From positions 5,084,001 through 5,148,000 of the forward strand of contig NZ_CP065053.1 of the NCBI RefSeq assembly GCF_015689335.1: a DNA stretch of 64,000 nucleotides, given 5' to 3'. Within the stretch, counting starts at the first letter, position 1; every line of letters begins with the position of its first letter. The DNA comes from Massilia antarctica. Its GTDB lineage: Bacteria; Pseudomonadota; Gammaproteobacteria; Burkholderiales; Burkholderiaceae_D. Position numbers and translations under genes: made by a program. The notes below the pieces were generated by a model. The model made no database searches. It was not told where the DNA came from and worked only from the letters and a program-made list of their open reading frames with translations. This document shows, one piece after another, positions 56,377 to 64,000 of this stretch.

Positions 56377-56685
56377 TTATCTTTCGACGGCGCCAAGGTC
56401 GATCGCCGTGCCGACCACCGGCCGTGGAATCGGGCCCGGCTTGAGCTGCCACTGGACCGGATGCGCCAGCGCATTGCGGTGCGGTGGCTGACCGGCGTTG
56501 ATCACCACGCTGCCAGCCAGTGGAATCGAGGTCGCCAGGTCGACCGGCGCGGCGTTGCCGGCGAGCATATTGCCCTGGCCATTGAGCTGGCCCGGCACGG
56601 CGCCGTCGCGCCAGCCCGTGGTCGCCCGGTTTTTGCCCAGGTTGACGATGCCGCCCGAGGTCCAGCCCGCGAGATGATGATTATT
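56377..56685 (-). pseudogene. C-terminal fragment of a secreted parallel beta-helix protein
   Basis: On the minus strand a frame of 102 codons reads NNHHLAGWTSGGIVNLGKN, ATTGWRDGAVPGQ, NMLAGNAAPVDLATSIPLAG, and GPIPRPVVGTAIDLGAVER before its stop. Periodic Asn/Gly and the turn-like spacing look like the end of a right-handed parallel beta-helix carbohydrate-type protein. The frame hits TAA (56686-56688) with no start. It is most likely the relic of a longer gene, cut at its 5' side. Confidence 0.6.
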
Positions 56686-56749
56686 TTAACTTTCGGCCAC
56701 ACGTGCGCGGCGCCGTAGCCAAGGCAAGTCGGTTTTCCGGCCCCTGCGC

Positions 56750-58264
56750 TCAGCGCGGCTTGGCTGCCGCGGCGGCCATTTCCACCTGCTGGCGGCGCAC
56801 CACGGTCTTGACGATCAGCGCGCGCAGGTCGTTAAGCAGGGCAAATTCAGTCTGGCTCAGGTGGATCGCCGGGAAGCTGTCGTCCCAGTCGCCGTAAATG
56901 AAGCCGACCGGCTGGCCGTTCGACGACAGCGGCAGGATCACGAAGCTGCGCGCGCTCGATAGGGTCTCCTTCCACCATTGCGGCAACTTGGGCGCGAACT
57001 TGGTGTCGTGCGCGTTTTCCACGAAAATCACGCGGTCGCTGCCGAGCGAGGCATGGAACACGTTGGCGCTGTACGTATCGTCGAAAGCGAGGCCGCCGAT
57101 CAGGTCCTTGACGCCATTGCCCAGTCCCATTTTGGCGATGTACTTGTTTTCGCGGCGGTTGCGCAAGAAGGCCACGGCGCGCGAAAAAGTCAGGCCCTGG
57201 TACACCGTTTCCAGCGCCATCGACATCATCTGGCCCGGATTGGCCGTGGTGGCGACGTCGCGCATGTCGGATACGCCGGAGAGCAGCACCTTGTTGCCCT
57301 CGGCGCGCATGCGGCGCGTGGCGATGTCGGCTTCGCGCTTTTCGGCCGGCTTGGCCAGCGGCGCGATCGACAGATCGGCCGCCGCCGTTTCCTTGGCTTT
57401 CTCGATGGCGCTGAGCAGATGATCCGGTTCGACCCCCAGCATCGACGAAAAACTGCTGGCCAGCGCGCGCACGTTGGCGGCGCCCGCTTCGTCGTCGTTC
57501 CACAGGGAGCTGGCGCATTGCGACGACATGGTCGACACCGCGGCCAGCCAGTCTTCGTGGGTGAACGAGTCGCCACGCTCGGCCGGTTCGACCCGGCGCA
57601 TGCCGTTGATCAGGTTTTTCGGCAGGCCCCAGTGTTCGGCGGCGGCGCGCCCGATTTCTTCCATCGTCAGGCCCAGTACCGGGGGGGCGGCGGCATCTTC
57701 GCCACCGGTGCCGCCGACCGCCTGCAGCGCGGTCCAGCGCTCGGGCATGTAAAAGGTGATCATCATGCGTCCGAGCGTGTGCAGCATCGAGCACACCACC
57801 GCTTCCTCGGAGTCGCGCACGGTGGCGCTGGCGGCGACCTGCTGCGCCACCATCCCGGCCAGCACCGCTTTTTCCATCTCCACGTGGGCGATGGCCGAAT
57901 CGGGCGAGGCGCGCGTCAATTCCTCGATCAGTTTCAGGCCCAGCGCCAGGTGGCCGATGGCTTCGGTGCCCAGTACCAGCACCGCCTTGGTGACAGTGTT
58001 GATGCGCTGGCCGAAGGCCGAATACATGCCGCTGTTGGCCAGACGCAGCACCTTCTGGGTCAGGACCGGGTCCGACAGCACCGTTTGCGTCATGCTGAAC
58101 TGGTGCTCGTCCTCGCCGCGCATGGCGCCGAGAATGGAACTGATGGCCTTGGCGAAGCCAGGCATGTCGCCACGCCGGCGCACCCGTTCCCACAACTGGT
58201 TGAGGGTGGCGTCGGCGCTGGCCGGGCCGGGCGGGGCGGGATGGAGCAGGGCGCCGGCGATCAT
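56750..58264 (-). CDS. HDOD-domain signalling protein
   Basis: A 504-residue cytoplasmic protein. The HDOD domain spans about residues 25-235 (GDMPGFAKAISSILGAMRGEDEH, VLSDPVLTQKVLRLANSGMYSAF, INTVTKAVLVLGTEAIGHLALG, CSMLHTLGRMMITFYMPE). The C-terminal half looks GAF-like (SRAVAFLRNRRENKYIAKMGLGNGVKDLIGG, SSARSFVILPLSSNGQPVGFIYGDW). HDOD proteins lack phosphodiesterase residues and act as signalling scaffolds for motility or stress. Its start overlaps the stop of the GGDEF-EAL gene by 4 bases, so the two are coupled. Confidence 0.9.
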   Translation of the reverse strand: MIAGALLHPAPPGPASADATLNQLWERVRRRGDMPGFAKAISSILGAMRGEDEHQFSMTQTVLSDPVLTQKVLRLANSGMYSAFGQRINTVTKAVLVLGTEAIGHLALGLKLIEELTRASPDSAIAHVEMEKAVLAGMVAQQVAASATVRDSEEAVVCSMLHTLGRMMITFYMPERWTALQAVGGTGGEDAAAPPVLGLTMEEIGRAAAEHWGLPKNLINGMRRVEPAERGDSFTHEDWLAAVSTMSSQCASSLWNDDEAGAANVRALASSFSSMLGVEPDHLLSAIEKAKETAAADLSIAPLAKPAEKREADIATRRMRAEGNKVLLSGVSDMRDVATTANPGQMMSMALETVYQGLTFSRAVAFLRNRRENKYIAKMGLGNGVKDLIGGLAFDDTYSANVFHASLGSDRVIFVENAHDTKFAPKLPQWWKETLSSARSFVILPLSSNGQPVGFIYGDWDDSFPAIHLSQTEFALLNDLRALIVKTVVRRQQVEMAAAAAKPR

Positions 58265-59979
58265 CGTATCCCCGCCTGCGGTTCGATCGGCATCAGGGAC
58301 GCGTACAGGTCTTCCTTGAGGGCGGCCATGGCCGCGTGGGCCGGCATGGGTTTGCCGGTCAGGTAGCCCTGGATATACTGGCAGCCGCGCTGGTCGAGGT
58401 AATCGAGCTGCGCCTCGGTTTCCACGCCTTCGGCCACCACCGACAGGCCCAGGTGCTTGGCCAGGTCGAGTACCGCATTGCAGATCGCGCCATCCTTCGG
58501 AGAGTCGGGCAAGTCCTTGACGAAGGCGCGGTCGATTTTCAGCACCGAGATCGGGAAGCGTTTCAGGTACGCCAGCGAGGAATAGCCGGTGCCGAAATCG
58601 TCGATGGCGATGCGCGCCTGTCGCTCGGCCATCTTGACGAGGATGGATTCTGCGTGCACGGGATCGATCATCAGGGTTCCTTCGGTGATTTCGAGGACCA
58701 GCTGGCTGCCGTTCATGCCGGAAAAGGCAAGCGCATGGTCCAGCACCTCGAGGAATTTATCGTTGCGAAACTGGCGCGGGCTGATGTTGACCGAGATGTA
58801 CAGCGGCCGCTTGGACACTTCCTCGAACTGCTTGAGCTGCACGCAGGCCGCTTTCAGGGCCCAGGCGCCCAGCAGATTGATCAGGCCATTGGTCTCGGCG
58901 ATGGGGATGAAGCGCACCGGCGGCACCATGCCCAGGGTCGGGTGCTTCCAGCGCATCAGGGTTTCGAAGCCCTGGATGCGGCGCGTGGGGGCGTCGACGA
59001 TCGGCTGGTAGTACAGCAAGAACTCGCCTTCGCGCACGGCCTGGAACATGGCCGCTTCGAGCGAGATGTCGTGTTCCGGCGCGCCGCTGGTGCGCGGGCT
59101 GTAGACCAGGCAGCGCGCCTTGCCGGTTTCCTTGGCGCGCGACATGGCGGTGTCGGCCAGCGCGACCAGCCGCACTTCATCGTCGGCGTGCTCGGGGAAC
59201 AGGGCCAGTCCGATCGAGGCGCCGATGTAGATCGTGTGCTTGTCGACCTCGAACGGCGCCTGCAGGGTCGCCAGCAGGCGCCCGGTGACCAGCTTGATCT
59301 GGGCCTCGGTGCAGGTGCCCGGCAGGACCGCGACAAACTCGTCGCCGCCAATGCGCGCCAGGGTGTCGCTGTCGCGCAGCGTCGTGCGCAGGCGCGCCGC
59401 GGCGATGCGCAGCACGGCGTCGCCGACCGGGTGGCCGAGGCCATCGTTGACCTTCTTGAAGCCATCGAGGCCGATGGTGGCGACCGAAAAATGCTGGCCC
59501 GAGCGGCGCGCGTGGGCGATCACCATGCGGATGCGGTCCGCCAGCAGCAGGCGGTTGGGCAGGTCGGTCAGGGCGTCGTGGGTGGCCAGGTGGCGCAGGC
59601 GGTCCTCGGTGTCGCGCCGGGCCGAGATGTCGCGCCCGACCACCAGCAGGGCCGCGCCGCCGGCGTGGCGCGGGCGCCCGATCCTCAGTTCGAACCAGAT
59701 ATCCTTGCCGCCGGCGCGCAGGCGCATGTCGAGGCGGGCCGGCTCGGCCCCGGCATCGAGCAATGCGGCGCCCAGCGCGGCCTGGTCGGCTTCGGGCGCG
59801 AGCGACACCAGGGTGGCGCCGGCGCCCTGCAGCGCGAACAGGGTGCGGGCGCATTCGCTGGCCGAGACGATCCGGCCCGCCGCATCAAGCCGGAACACGA
59901 TGTCCCCGGCCGCTTCCAGGAACTGGGCTAGCTCGGTGGCCGGATCGGCGTGGGGAACTGATGGGGCACTGGAGCGCAT
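58261..59979 (-). CDS. PAS-GGDEF-EAL c-di-GMP enzyme
   Basis: A 572-residue protein with PAS (about 12-125), GGDEF (130-300) and EAL (310-560). The GGDEF site is intact (RIGGDEF), with an RDSD I-site before it. The EAL motif is ETL (GFETLMRW), a variant that can still be active; the remaining catalytic residues are there (ELEITEGT-like ITEGTLM, DDFGTGYSSLAYL, KIDRAFVKDLP, VVAEGVETEAQ). It may act as cyclase, phosphodiesterase or both. It has no membrane segment. It heads a pair with the HDOD protein gene. Confidence 0.93.
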   Translation of the reverse strand: MRSSAPSVPHADPATELAQFLEAAGDIVFRLDAAGRIVSASECARTLFALQGAGATLVSLAPEADQAALGAALLDAGAEPARLDMRLRAGGKDIWFELRIGRPRHAGGAALLVVGRDISARRDTEDRLRHLATHDALTDLPNRLLLADRIRMVIAHARRSGQHFSVATIGLDGFKKVNDGLGHPVGDAVLRIAAARLRTTLRDSDTLARIGGDEFVAVLPGTCTEAQIKLVTGRLLATLQAPFEVDKHTIYIGASIGLALFPEHADDEVRLVALADTAMSRAKETGKARCLVYSPRTSGAPEHDISLEAAMFQAVREGEFLLYYQPIVDAPTRRIQGFETLMRWKHPTLGMVPPVRFIPIAETNGLINLLGAWALKAACVQLKQFEEVSKRPLYISVNISPRQFRNDKFLEVLDHALAFSGMNGSQLVLEITEGTLMIDPVHAESILVKMAERQARIAIDDFGTGYSSLAYLKRFPISVLKIDRAFVKDLPDSPKDGAICNAVLDLAKHLGLSVVAEGVETEAQLDYLDQRGCQYIQGYLTGKPMPAHAAMAALKEDLYASLMPIEPQAGIR

Positions 59980-60337
59980 GGTGAAATCGTTACCTTCGTA
60001 GTGTGGCTTGCCGCGGGTGGCCGGGTGCCCGGTCGGCTTGGTCTAGTTTAACAAATCGCTATCCAATGCGGCACGGAAAGATTCTAGAATGCATCAAAAT
60101 TTCCCGGTGCGGTGCGTCATTTAATGTTGCTTGAGCGAACGCAAATGGCGGTGCGCCGGACGGGCGGGAAAGCAACTCTTGCCCCGTTTTCGCCTTTGGG
60201 CTAGGCTGTAGCGCGGCAGTGCGCCGGATTTCCGGCCCGGCTTGCTATTGTCGCTCACGCCGGGCATTTCGGGGGCGTGAGCGCTTGGATAATGCTGCTT
60301 TTGCGCAATATTTCGGGGTCCGCACCCGTTGAGAACC
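59980..60337. other. 358-base divergent gap without a gene
   Basis: It lies between the GGDEF-EAL gene and aidB. I see no coding region. A short perfect palindrome ATTCTAGAAT occurs at 60081-60090. The promoters of both genes must be here, but I cannot name a clear -35/-10 pair. Confidence 0.4.
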
Positions 60338-62017
60338 ATGAACCCATACGATACCCACGACATTTTCAACCAGGCGCACGCATTTGAGAATATCAACCTG
60401 TACGGTTGCGACCCGGCGCTGCAGGAAGCGCTCGCGCGCGAAGGCGCGGCGTGGGCAGCGGACGCCCTGCACACGCTGGGTGAACAGCTCGGGCGCGCCG
60501 AGGTGCTCGACCTGGCGCGCCAGGCCAATGCGAACAAACCCGTATTGCATAATTTCGACCGCAGCGGGCGCAGGGTCGATGAAGTCGAGTTCCATCCATC
60601 CTGGCACCAACTGATGGCGCTGATGATCGGGGCCGGGGTGCACGCCACGCCCTGGGAAGCGGCGCGGCCCGGCGCCCAGGTGGCGCGCGCGGCCCAGTAC
60701 ATGCTGTTCGGGCAGGTGGAAAACGGCGCCCAGTGCCCGGTCACGATGACCTATGCCTCGGTGCCGGCGTTGCGCCTGGCCGGGGCCATCGGTGCCAAGT
60801 GGCTGCCCAAGATCCTGTCGCGCCGGTACGATCCGCGGTCGCTGCCGATCGAGCAAAAAAACGGCGCCCTGATCGGCATGGGCATGACGGAAAAGCAGGG
60901 CGGCACCGACGTGCGCGCCAACACCACGCGCGCCACCGCGCTCGACCCGCTCGATGCGCGCGCGCGTTTCGGGGAGGAGGGCGTGGACGCCTGGCGCATC
61001 GTCGGCCACAAATGGTTCTTTTCGGCGCCGCAGTCGGATGCCCACCTGATCCTGGCCCAGACCGACGACGCGGGCAGTGCCGGGCTGACGTGCTTTTTCG
61101 TGCCGCGCTACCTGCCCGACGGCAGCCGCAATGCGATCCGCGTGCAGCGCCTCAAGGATAAACTGGGCAACCGCTCGAACGCTTCCTCCGAGGTGGAGTT
61201 CTGCGACGCCGTCGGCTGGCCGGTGGGGAAGGTGGGGCGCGGCATTCCGACCATCCTGGAGATGGGCGGGCATACTCGGCTCGATTGCGTGATCGGCAGC
61301 GCCGGCATCATGCGCGCGGCGCTCACCCACGCCCTGCACCACGCGCGCGGACGCGCCGCCTTCGGACGCAAACTGGCCGAACAGCCGCTGATGCAAAACG
61401 TGCTGGCCGACCTGGCGCTCGAATCGGAGGCCGCCACCGCGTTCGCGCTGCGCCTGGCCCGCTGTTTCGACAACGCCGCCGATCCGGCCGAAGCGCTGCT
61501 GGGCCGCATCCTGACCCCGGCCGGCAAATACTGGCTGTGCAAGCGCGGACCGGCATTCGGCGCCGAAGCGATGGAAGTCATGGGCGGCAACGGTTATGTT
61601 GAAGATGGTCCGCTGGCGCGCCTGTACCGCGAATTTCCCGTCAATTCGATCTGGGAGGGTTCCGGCAACGTGATGTGCCTGGACCTGCTGCGCGCCTTCG
61701 GCAAGACGCCGGCGGCGCGCGACGCGCTGGCGGCGGAACTGGCGCTGGCCGGCGGCGCCAATCCGGCGTTCGATGCGTGCGCCGCGCGCCTGCTGGCCGA
61801 CCTCGATGGCGCCCAGGGCGACGAATATGGCGCGCGCCGGCTGGCCGAGCGCATCGTGATCGCGGTGCAGGCCGCGCTGCTGCTGCGCCATGCGCCGCTG
61901 TTCGTGAGCGAGGCCTTCATCGCCTCGCGCGTGGCCGTCGACGTGGGCGGGGCCTTCGGGCGCCTGCCGGCCGGTGTCGATTGCGCTGCGATCCTGGCGC
62001 GCGCGCTGCCGGTCTGA
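60338..62017 (+). CDS. aidB: AidB-type acyl-CoA dehydrogenase-like flavoprotein
   Basis: A 559-residue FAD protein of the AidB branch. It starts [31 protein letters not shown], as AidB does; FAD/acyl motifs are [45 protein letters not shown], and the C-terminal [35 protein letters not shown]. coli AidB is part of the adaptive response to alkylation and has a C-terminal DNA-binding segment. There is no ada or alkB gene in this window. The ATG at 60338 is preceded by GAGAA. Confidence 0.92.
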   Translation: MNPYDTHDIFNQAHAFENINLYGCDPALQEALAREGAAWAADALHTLGEQLGRAEVLDLARQANANKPVLHNFDRSGRRVDEVEFHPSWHQLMALMIGAGVHATPWEAARPGAQVARAAQYMLFGQVENGAQCPVTMTYASVPALRLAGAIGAKWLPKILSRRYDPRSLPIEQKNGALIGMGMTEKQGGTDVRANTTRATALDPLDARARFGEEGVDAWRIVGHKWFFSAPQSDAHLILAQTDDAGSAGLTCFFVPRYLPDGSRNAIRVQRLKDKLGNRSNASSEVEFCDAVGWPVGKVGRGIPTILEMGGHTRLDCVIGSAGIMRAALTHALHHARGRAAFGRKLAEQPLMQNVLADLALESEAATAFALRLARCFDNAADPAEALLGRILTPAGKYWLCKRGPAFGAEAMEVMGGNGYVEDGPLARLYREFPVNSIWEGSGNVMCLDLLRAFGKTPAARDALAAELALAGGANPAFDACAARLLADLDGAQGDEYGARRLAERIVIAVQAALLLRHAPLFVSEAFIASRVAVDVGGAFGRLPAGVDCAAILARALPV

Positions 62018-62105
62018 TGCCCGTGCCGACAAAAAAGCGAACGAGCGCCCGGTTTGCGGGATAATACGGCTACAAGCCACAACAACGATAACTGAATCGA
62101 ACCCC

Positions 62106-62756
62106 ATGAAACAAGATCCGCGCTTTCCCAACCTGTTCATCCTCAACCACCCGCTGATCCAGCACAAGCTTAGTCACATGCGCGAACGCGACACGTCCAC
62201 GCGCACGTTCCGCGAGCTGCTCAAGGAAATCACGCTGTTGATGGGTTACGAAATCACGCGCGACCTGCCGCTCACCACGCGCCAGATCGAAACCCCGCTG
62301 GTGACCATCGATGCTCCCGTCATCGCCGGTAAAAAACTGGCGATCGTGCCGATCCTGCGCGCCGGTATCGGCATGAGCGATGGCTTGCTGGAACTGGTGC
62401 CGTCGGCGCGCGTGGGCCATGTGGGCGTGTTCCGCGATCCGGAGACCCACAAGCCGGTCGAGTACCTGGTGCGCCTGCCCGACACTACCGACCGCATCTT
62501 CATCCTGTGCGACCCGATGGTCGCCACCGGCAATTCGGCGGTGCATGCGATCGACGTGCTGAAAAAGCGCGGCGTGACCGATGAACAGATCATCTTCCTG
62601 GCCCTGGTGGCGGCGCCCGAAGGCGTGCAGGTGGTGCAGGACACGCATCCGAACGTGAAGCTGTACGTGGCCTCGCTCGATTCGCACCTGAACGAACACG
62701 CCTATATCGTGCCGGGCCTGGGCGACGCGGGCGACCGCATCTTCGGCACCAAGTAA
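62106..62756 (+). CDS. upp: uracil phosphoribosyltransferase
   Basis: Salvages uracil to UMP using PRPP. The 216 residues match the family. Motifs: [66 protein letters not shown], the PRPP loop [15 protein letters not shown], and the uracil-binding end [18 protein letters not shown] -10-like GATAAT at 62060-62065 may serve as its promoter. UMP, its product, is the usual feedback inhibitor of CarB, which is encoded 40 kb upstream in an altered form. Confidence 0.97.
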   Translation: MKQDPRFPNLFILNHPLIQHKLSHMRERDTSTRTFRELLKEITLLMGYEITRDLPLTTRQIETPLVTIDAPVIAGKKLAIVPILRAGIGMSDGLLELVPSARVGHVGVFRDPETHKPVEYLVRLPDTTDRIFILCDPMVATGNSAVHAIDVLKKRGVTDEQIIFLALVAAPEGVQVVQDTHPNVKLYVASLDSHLNEHAYIVPGLGDAGDRIFGTK

Positions 62757-62766
62757 GCCGCGCGCG

Positions 62767-63138
62767 ATGGCCACGCTGATCGACCAGGAGTTTTTCGCGC
62801 GCCTGCACGCGCTCAACGAGAAGTTCGCGGCCAGCGTGCCGGCCACCCTGACGCGCCTGGAGGAGCTGCGCGCCAGCTTCGATCCGGGCGCCGCCGATGC
62901 GGTCCTGGTCAAGGAGCTGCATCAGAACCTGCATACCATCGCCGGCTCGGCGGCGACGTTCGGCTTTCGCGTGTTCGGCGCCCAGGCGCGCCAGCTGGAG
63001 CAGCGCCTGCGCGTGCTGATGGCCTTCGAATTGATCGCGCCCAAGGACTGGAACGATTGGCTGCACGCGCTCGACGACTACATCGCCTGGGCGCGCGTGG
63101 ACCCCAAGGCGGCTGCCTATCCGGGCCAGCCGGAGTAG
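62767..63138 (+). CDS. stand-alone Hpt domain phosphotransfer protein
   Basis: A 123-residue four-helix Hpt protein. The phosphorylatable His is in LHQNLHTIAGSAATFGF (about residues 46-62). No other domain is attached. It begins 10 bases after upp, likely by co-transcription. Partners are unknown; several receivers and hybrid kinases in this window (for example 38444-41899 and 51481-53742) are possible. Confidence 0.85.
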   Translation: MATLIDQEFFARLHALNEKFAASVPATLTRLEELRASFDPGAADAVLVKELHQNLHTIAGSAATFGFRVFGAQARQLEQRLRVLMAFELIAPKDWNDWLHALDDYIAWARVDPKAAAYPGQPE

Positions 63139-63606
63139 CGCCGACGCGCTGGAAACGGGGCGCGGCGCGCGAGGGCGCCCTGTGCTGCCCCGCCCCAGCG
63201 GCAGAGGGCCGCGTTGCGCGCTCATACTTGACCGGATAGCTACCAAGTGTCGACATCTCCCTGAAAGCGCAAGAAAACGACAGCGCACGTATTTTTTTGC
63301 CAATTGTGCGCGCATGCAAGGGCAAGTGCGCGTATCGTTTGATTTAGCGCAAACTTCCGCAGTGTCGATGCCCCTATATTTATCGAACTGCCGCTGCAAA
63401 CCCGGTGCTGCAAAAGTTGATGTTCTGAATTTTTACAGCTTCCGGAAGTTTATTTTGCAGAGAACGTGTTTTTTGTGTTTTATTCGGTATAATGCGGGAT
63501 CGTTGTGATTCGAGGTAGTTGTGCAGTCTGTCTGTCATTTCTTTCTTGCTTCGTCAAACGATCTAAAACGGGCGTAAGCCCAACTTAACTGAAATAGGAA
63601 ATTGTA
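63139..63606 (+). promoter_or_regulatory. 468-base leader with promoter of a cold-shock gene
   Basis: No gene is supported. TATAAT at 63488-63493 is a perfect -10; the -35 is poor. The transcript would then have a leader of about 105 bases, as is normal for cold-shock genes, where it folds into a temperature-sensitive structure. The ribosome site is AGGAAATTGTA. The region is more AT-rich than its surroundings. Confidence 0.6.
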
Positions 63607-63810
63607 ATGGCAACTGGCATCGTAAAATGGTTCAATGATTCGAAGGGTTTTGGCTTTATCACTCCTGATGAAGGCGGCGAAGATCTGTTCGCTCACTTCT
63701 CGGCGATTCAGTCGAACGGCTTCAAATCTTTGCAAGAGAACCAACGCGTCTCTTTCGAAGTAACCGCTGGCCCTAAAGGCAAGCAAGCTTCGAACATTCA
63801 GCCTATCTAA
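63607..63810 (+). CDS. cold-shock domain protein (CspA family)
   Basis: A 67-residue single-strand nucleic-acid binding protein that melts RNA structure. It shows [15 protein letters not shown] (RNP1), [11 protein letters not shown] (RNP2) and [17 protein letters not shown]. The long leader and AT-rich start fit a cold- or growth-regulated gene. It ends at a strong terminator. Confidence 0.97.
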   Translation: MATGIVKWFNDSKGFGFITPDEGGEDLFAHFSAIQSNGFKSLQENQRVSFEVTAGPKGKQASNIQPI

Positions 63811-63830
63811 TCGCTGAATCAACGACAAAA

Positions 63831-63857
63831 AATCCTCGGTTTCCGGGGATTTTTTTT
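63831..63857 (+). terminator. rho-independent terminator of the cold-shock gene
   Basis: AATCCTCGG-TTT-CCGGGGATT (one G-T wobble) is followed by a run of T residues; an A-run precedes it, so it may also stop the converging LysR-type gene. Confidence 0.9.
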
Positions 63858-63901
63858 GTCCGTCTTTTCGTCGGCCCGCCTCGTGCGGGCCGATGTTGTT
63901 T

Positions 63902-64000
63902 TCAGGCGCGCCAGTAGTCTGGCTGCGCGTAGGTGCGGCGCAGGAAGTCGACAAAGGCGCGGATGCGCAAGGGCAGGTGGCGGCGCTGCGCGAACACTGC
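63902..64000 (-). CDS. LysR-type regulator, C-terminal end only
   Basis: The last 32 codons of a minus-strand gene running out of the window. They read FAQRRHLPLRIRAFVDFLRR and end YAQPDYWRA, the usual closing strand and helix of the LysR effector-binding domain. Nothing can be said about its target. Confidence 0.7.
   Translation of the reverse strand, partial: AVFAQRRHLPLRIRAFVDFLRRTYAQPDYWRA

Overview
The window is GC-rich chromosomal DNA of a free-living betaproteobacterium. The gene set (ComEC, Dcd, CarAB, AroC, AidB, Upp), the large share of GGDEF/EAL/HD-GYP proteins, the chemoreceptor ending in DWEEF and the protein sequences themselves look like the Oxalobacteraceae (Massilia/Duganella/Telluria group). 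That placement rests on recognised family resemblance, not on a search. I see no rRNA, tRNA, CRISPR array, prophage or intact insertion sequence.

Layout. 1-2.6 kb: the 3' part of comEC and a small unknown gene. 2.5-5.9 kb: a Cpx-like envelope-stress module, with a sensor kinase and response regulator diverging from a Spy/CpxP-like periplasmic protein across a perfect CpxR box. 5.9-9.5 kb: a Tat-exported dioxygenase-like lipoprotein, a hydrolase, and a TetR regulator diverging from an SDR gene with a duplicated operator-like repeat. 9.8-18 kb: a CHASE-PAS-GGDEF cyclase, dcd, an orphan metallo-beta-lactamase-fold protein, a basic amino-acid decarboxylase, and folA with a DUF4337 gene. 18-25 kb: an AT-rich leader, carA, an oversized carB carrying an extra nucleoside-deoxyribosyltransferase-like C-terminal domain, and a chemoreceptor. 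25.4-36 kb: thyA, a threonine aldolase, a MITE-like inverted-repeat element, and a tight seven-gene operon from wrbA through a MacB/FtsX-type permease and an AttH-like protein to an ABC exporter. 36-42 kb: a YihY/BrkB membrane protein and a hybrid kinase/HD-GYP phosphorelay. 42-47 kb: a toxin-antitoxin locus with a broken antitoxin and an intact toxin, metY with two neighbours, a CBS protein and a PhzF-like protein. 47-60 kb: three more GGDEF-containing proteins, aroC, an MFS transporter, a beta-helix gene remnant and an HDOD protein. 60-64 kb: aidB, upp, a stand-alone Hpt protein, a cold-shock gene and the end of a LysR regulator.

How the genes work together. Two themes recur. One is pyrimidine and folate metabolism: dcd, folA, carAB and thyA lie within 14 kb, and upp lies further on. 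The other is c-di-GMP and phosphorelay signalling: two GGDEF-only proteins, two GGDEF-EAL proteins, one HD-GYP response regulator, a hybrid kinase ending in an Hpt domain, and a free Hpt protein.

The most unusual object is the CarB fusion. Its normal UMP/IMP-binding MGS domain looks degenerate, and a second nucleotide-type domain with the expected catalytic Glu has been added behind a linker. Next most interesting are the parE-type toxin left with a pseudogene antitoxin and the MITE-like element at 27.3-27.5 kb.
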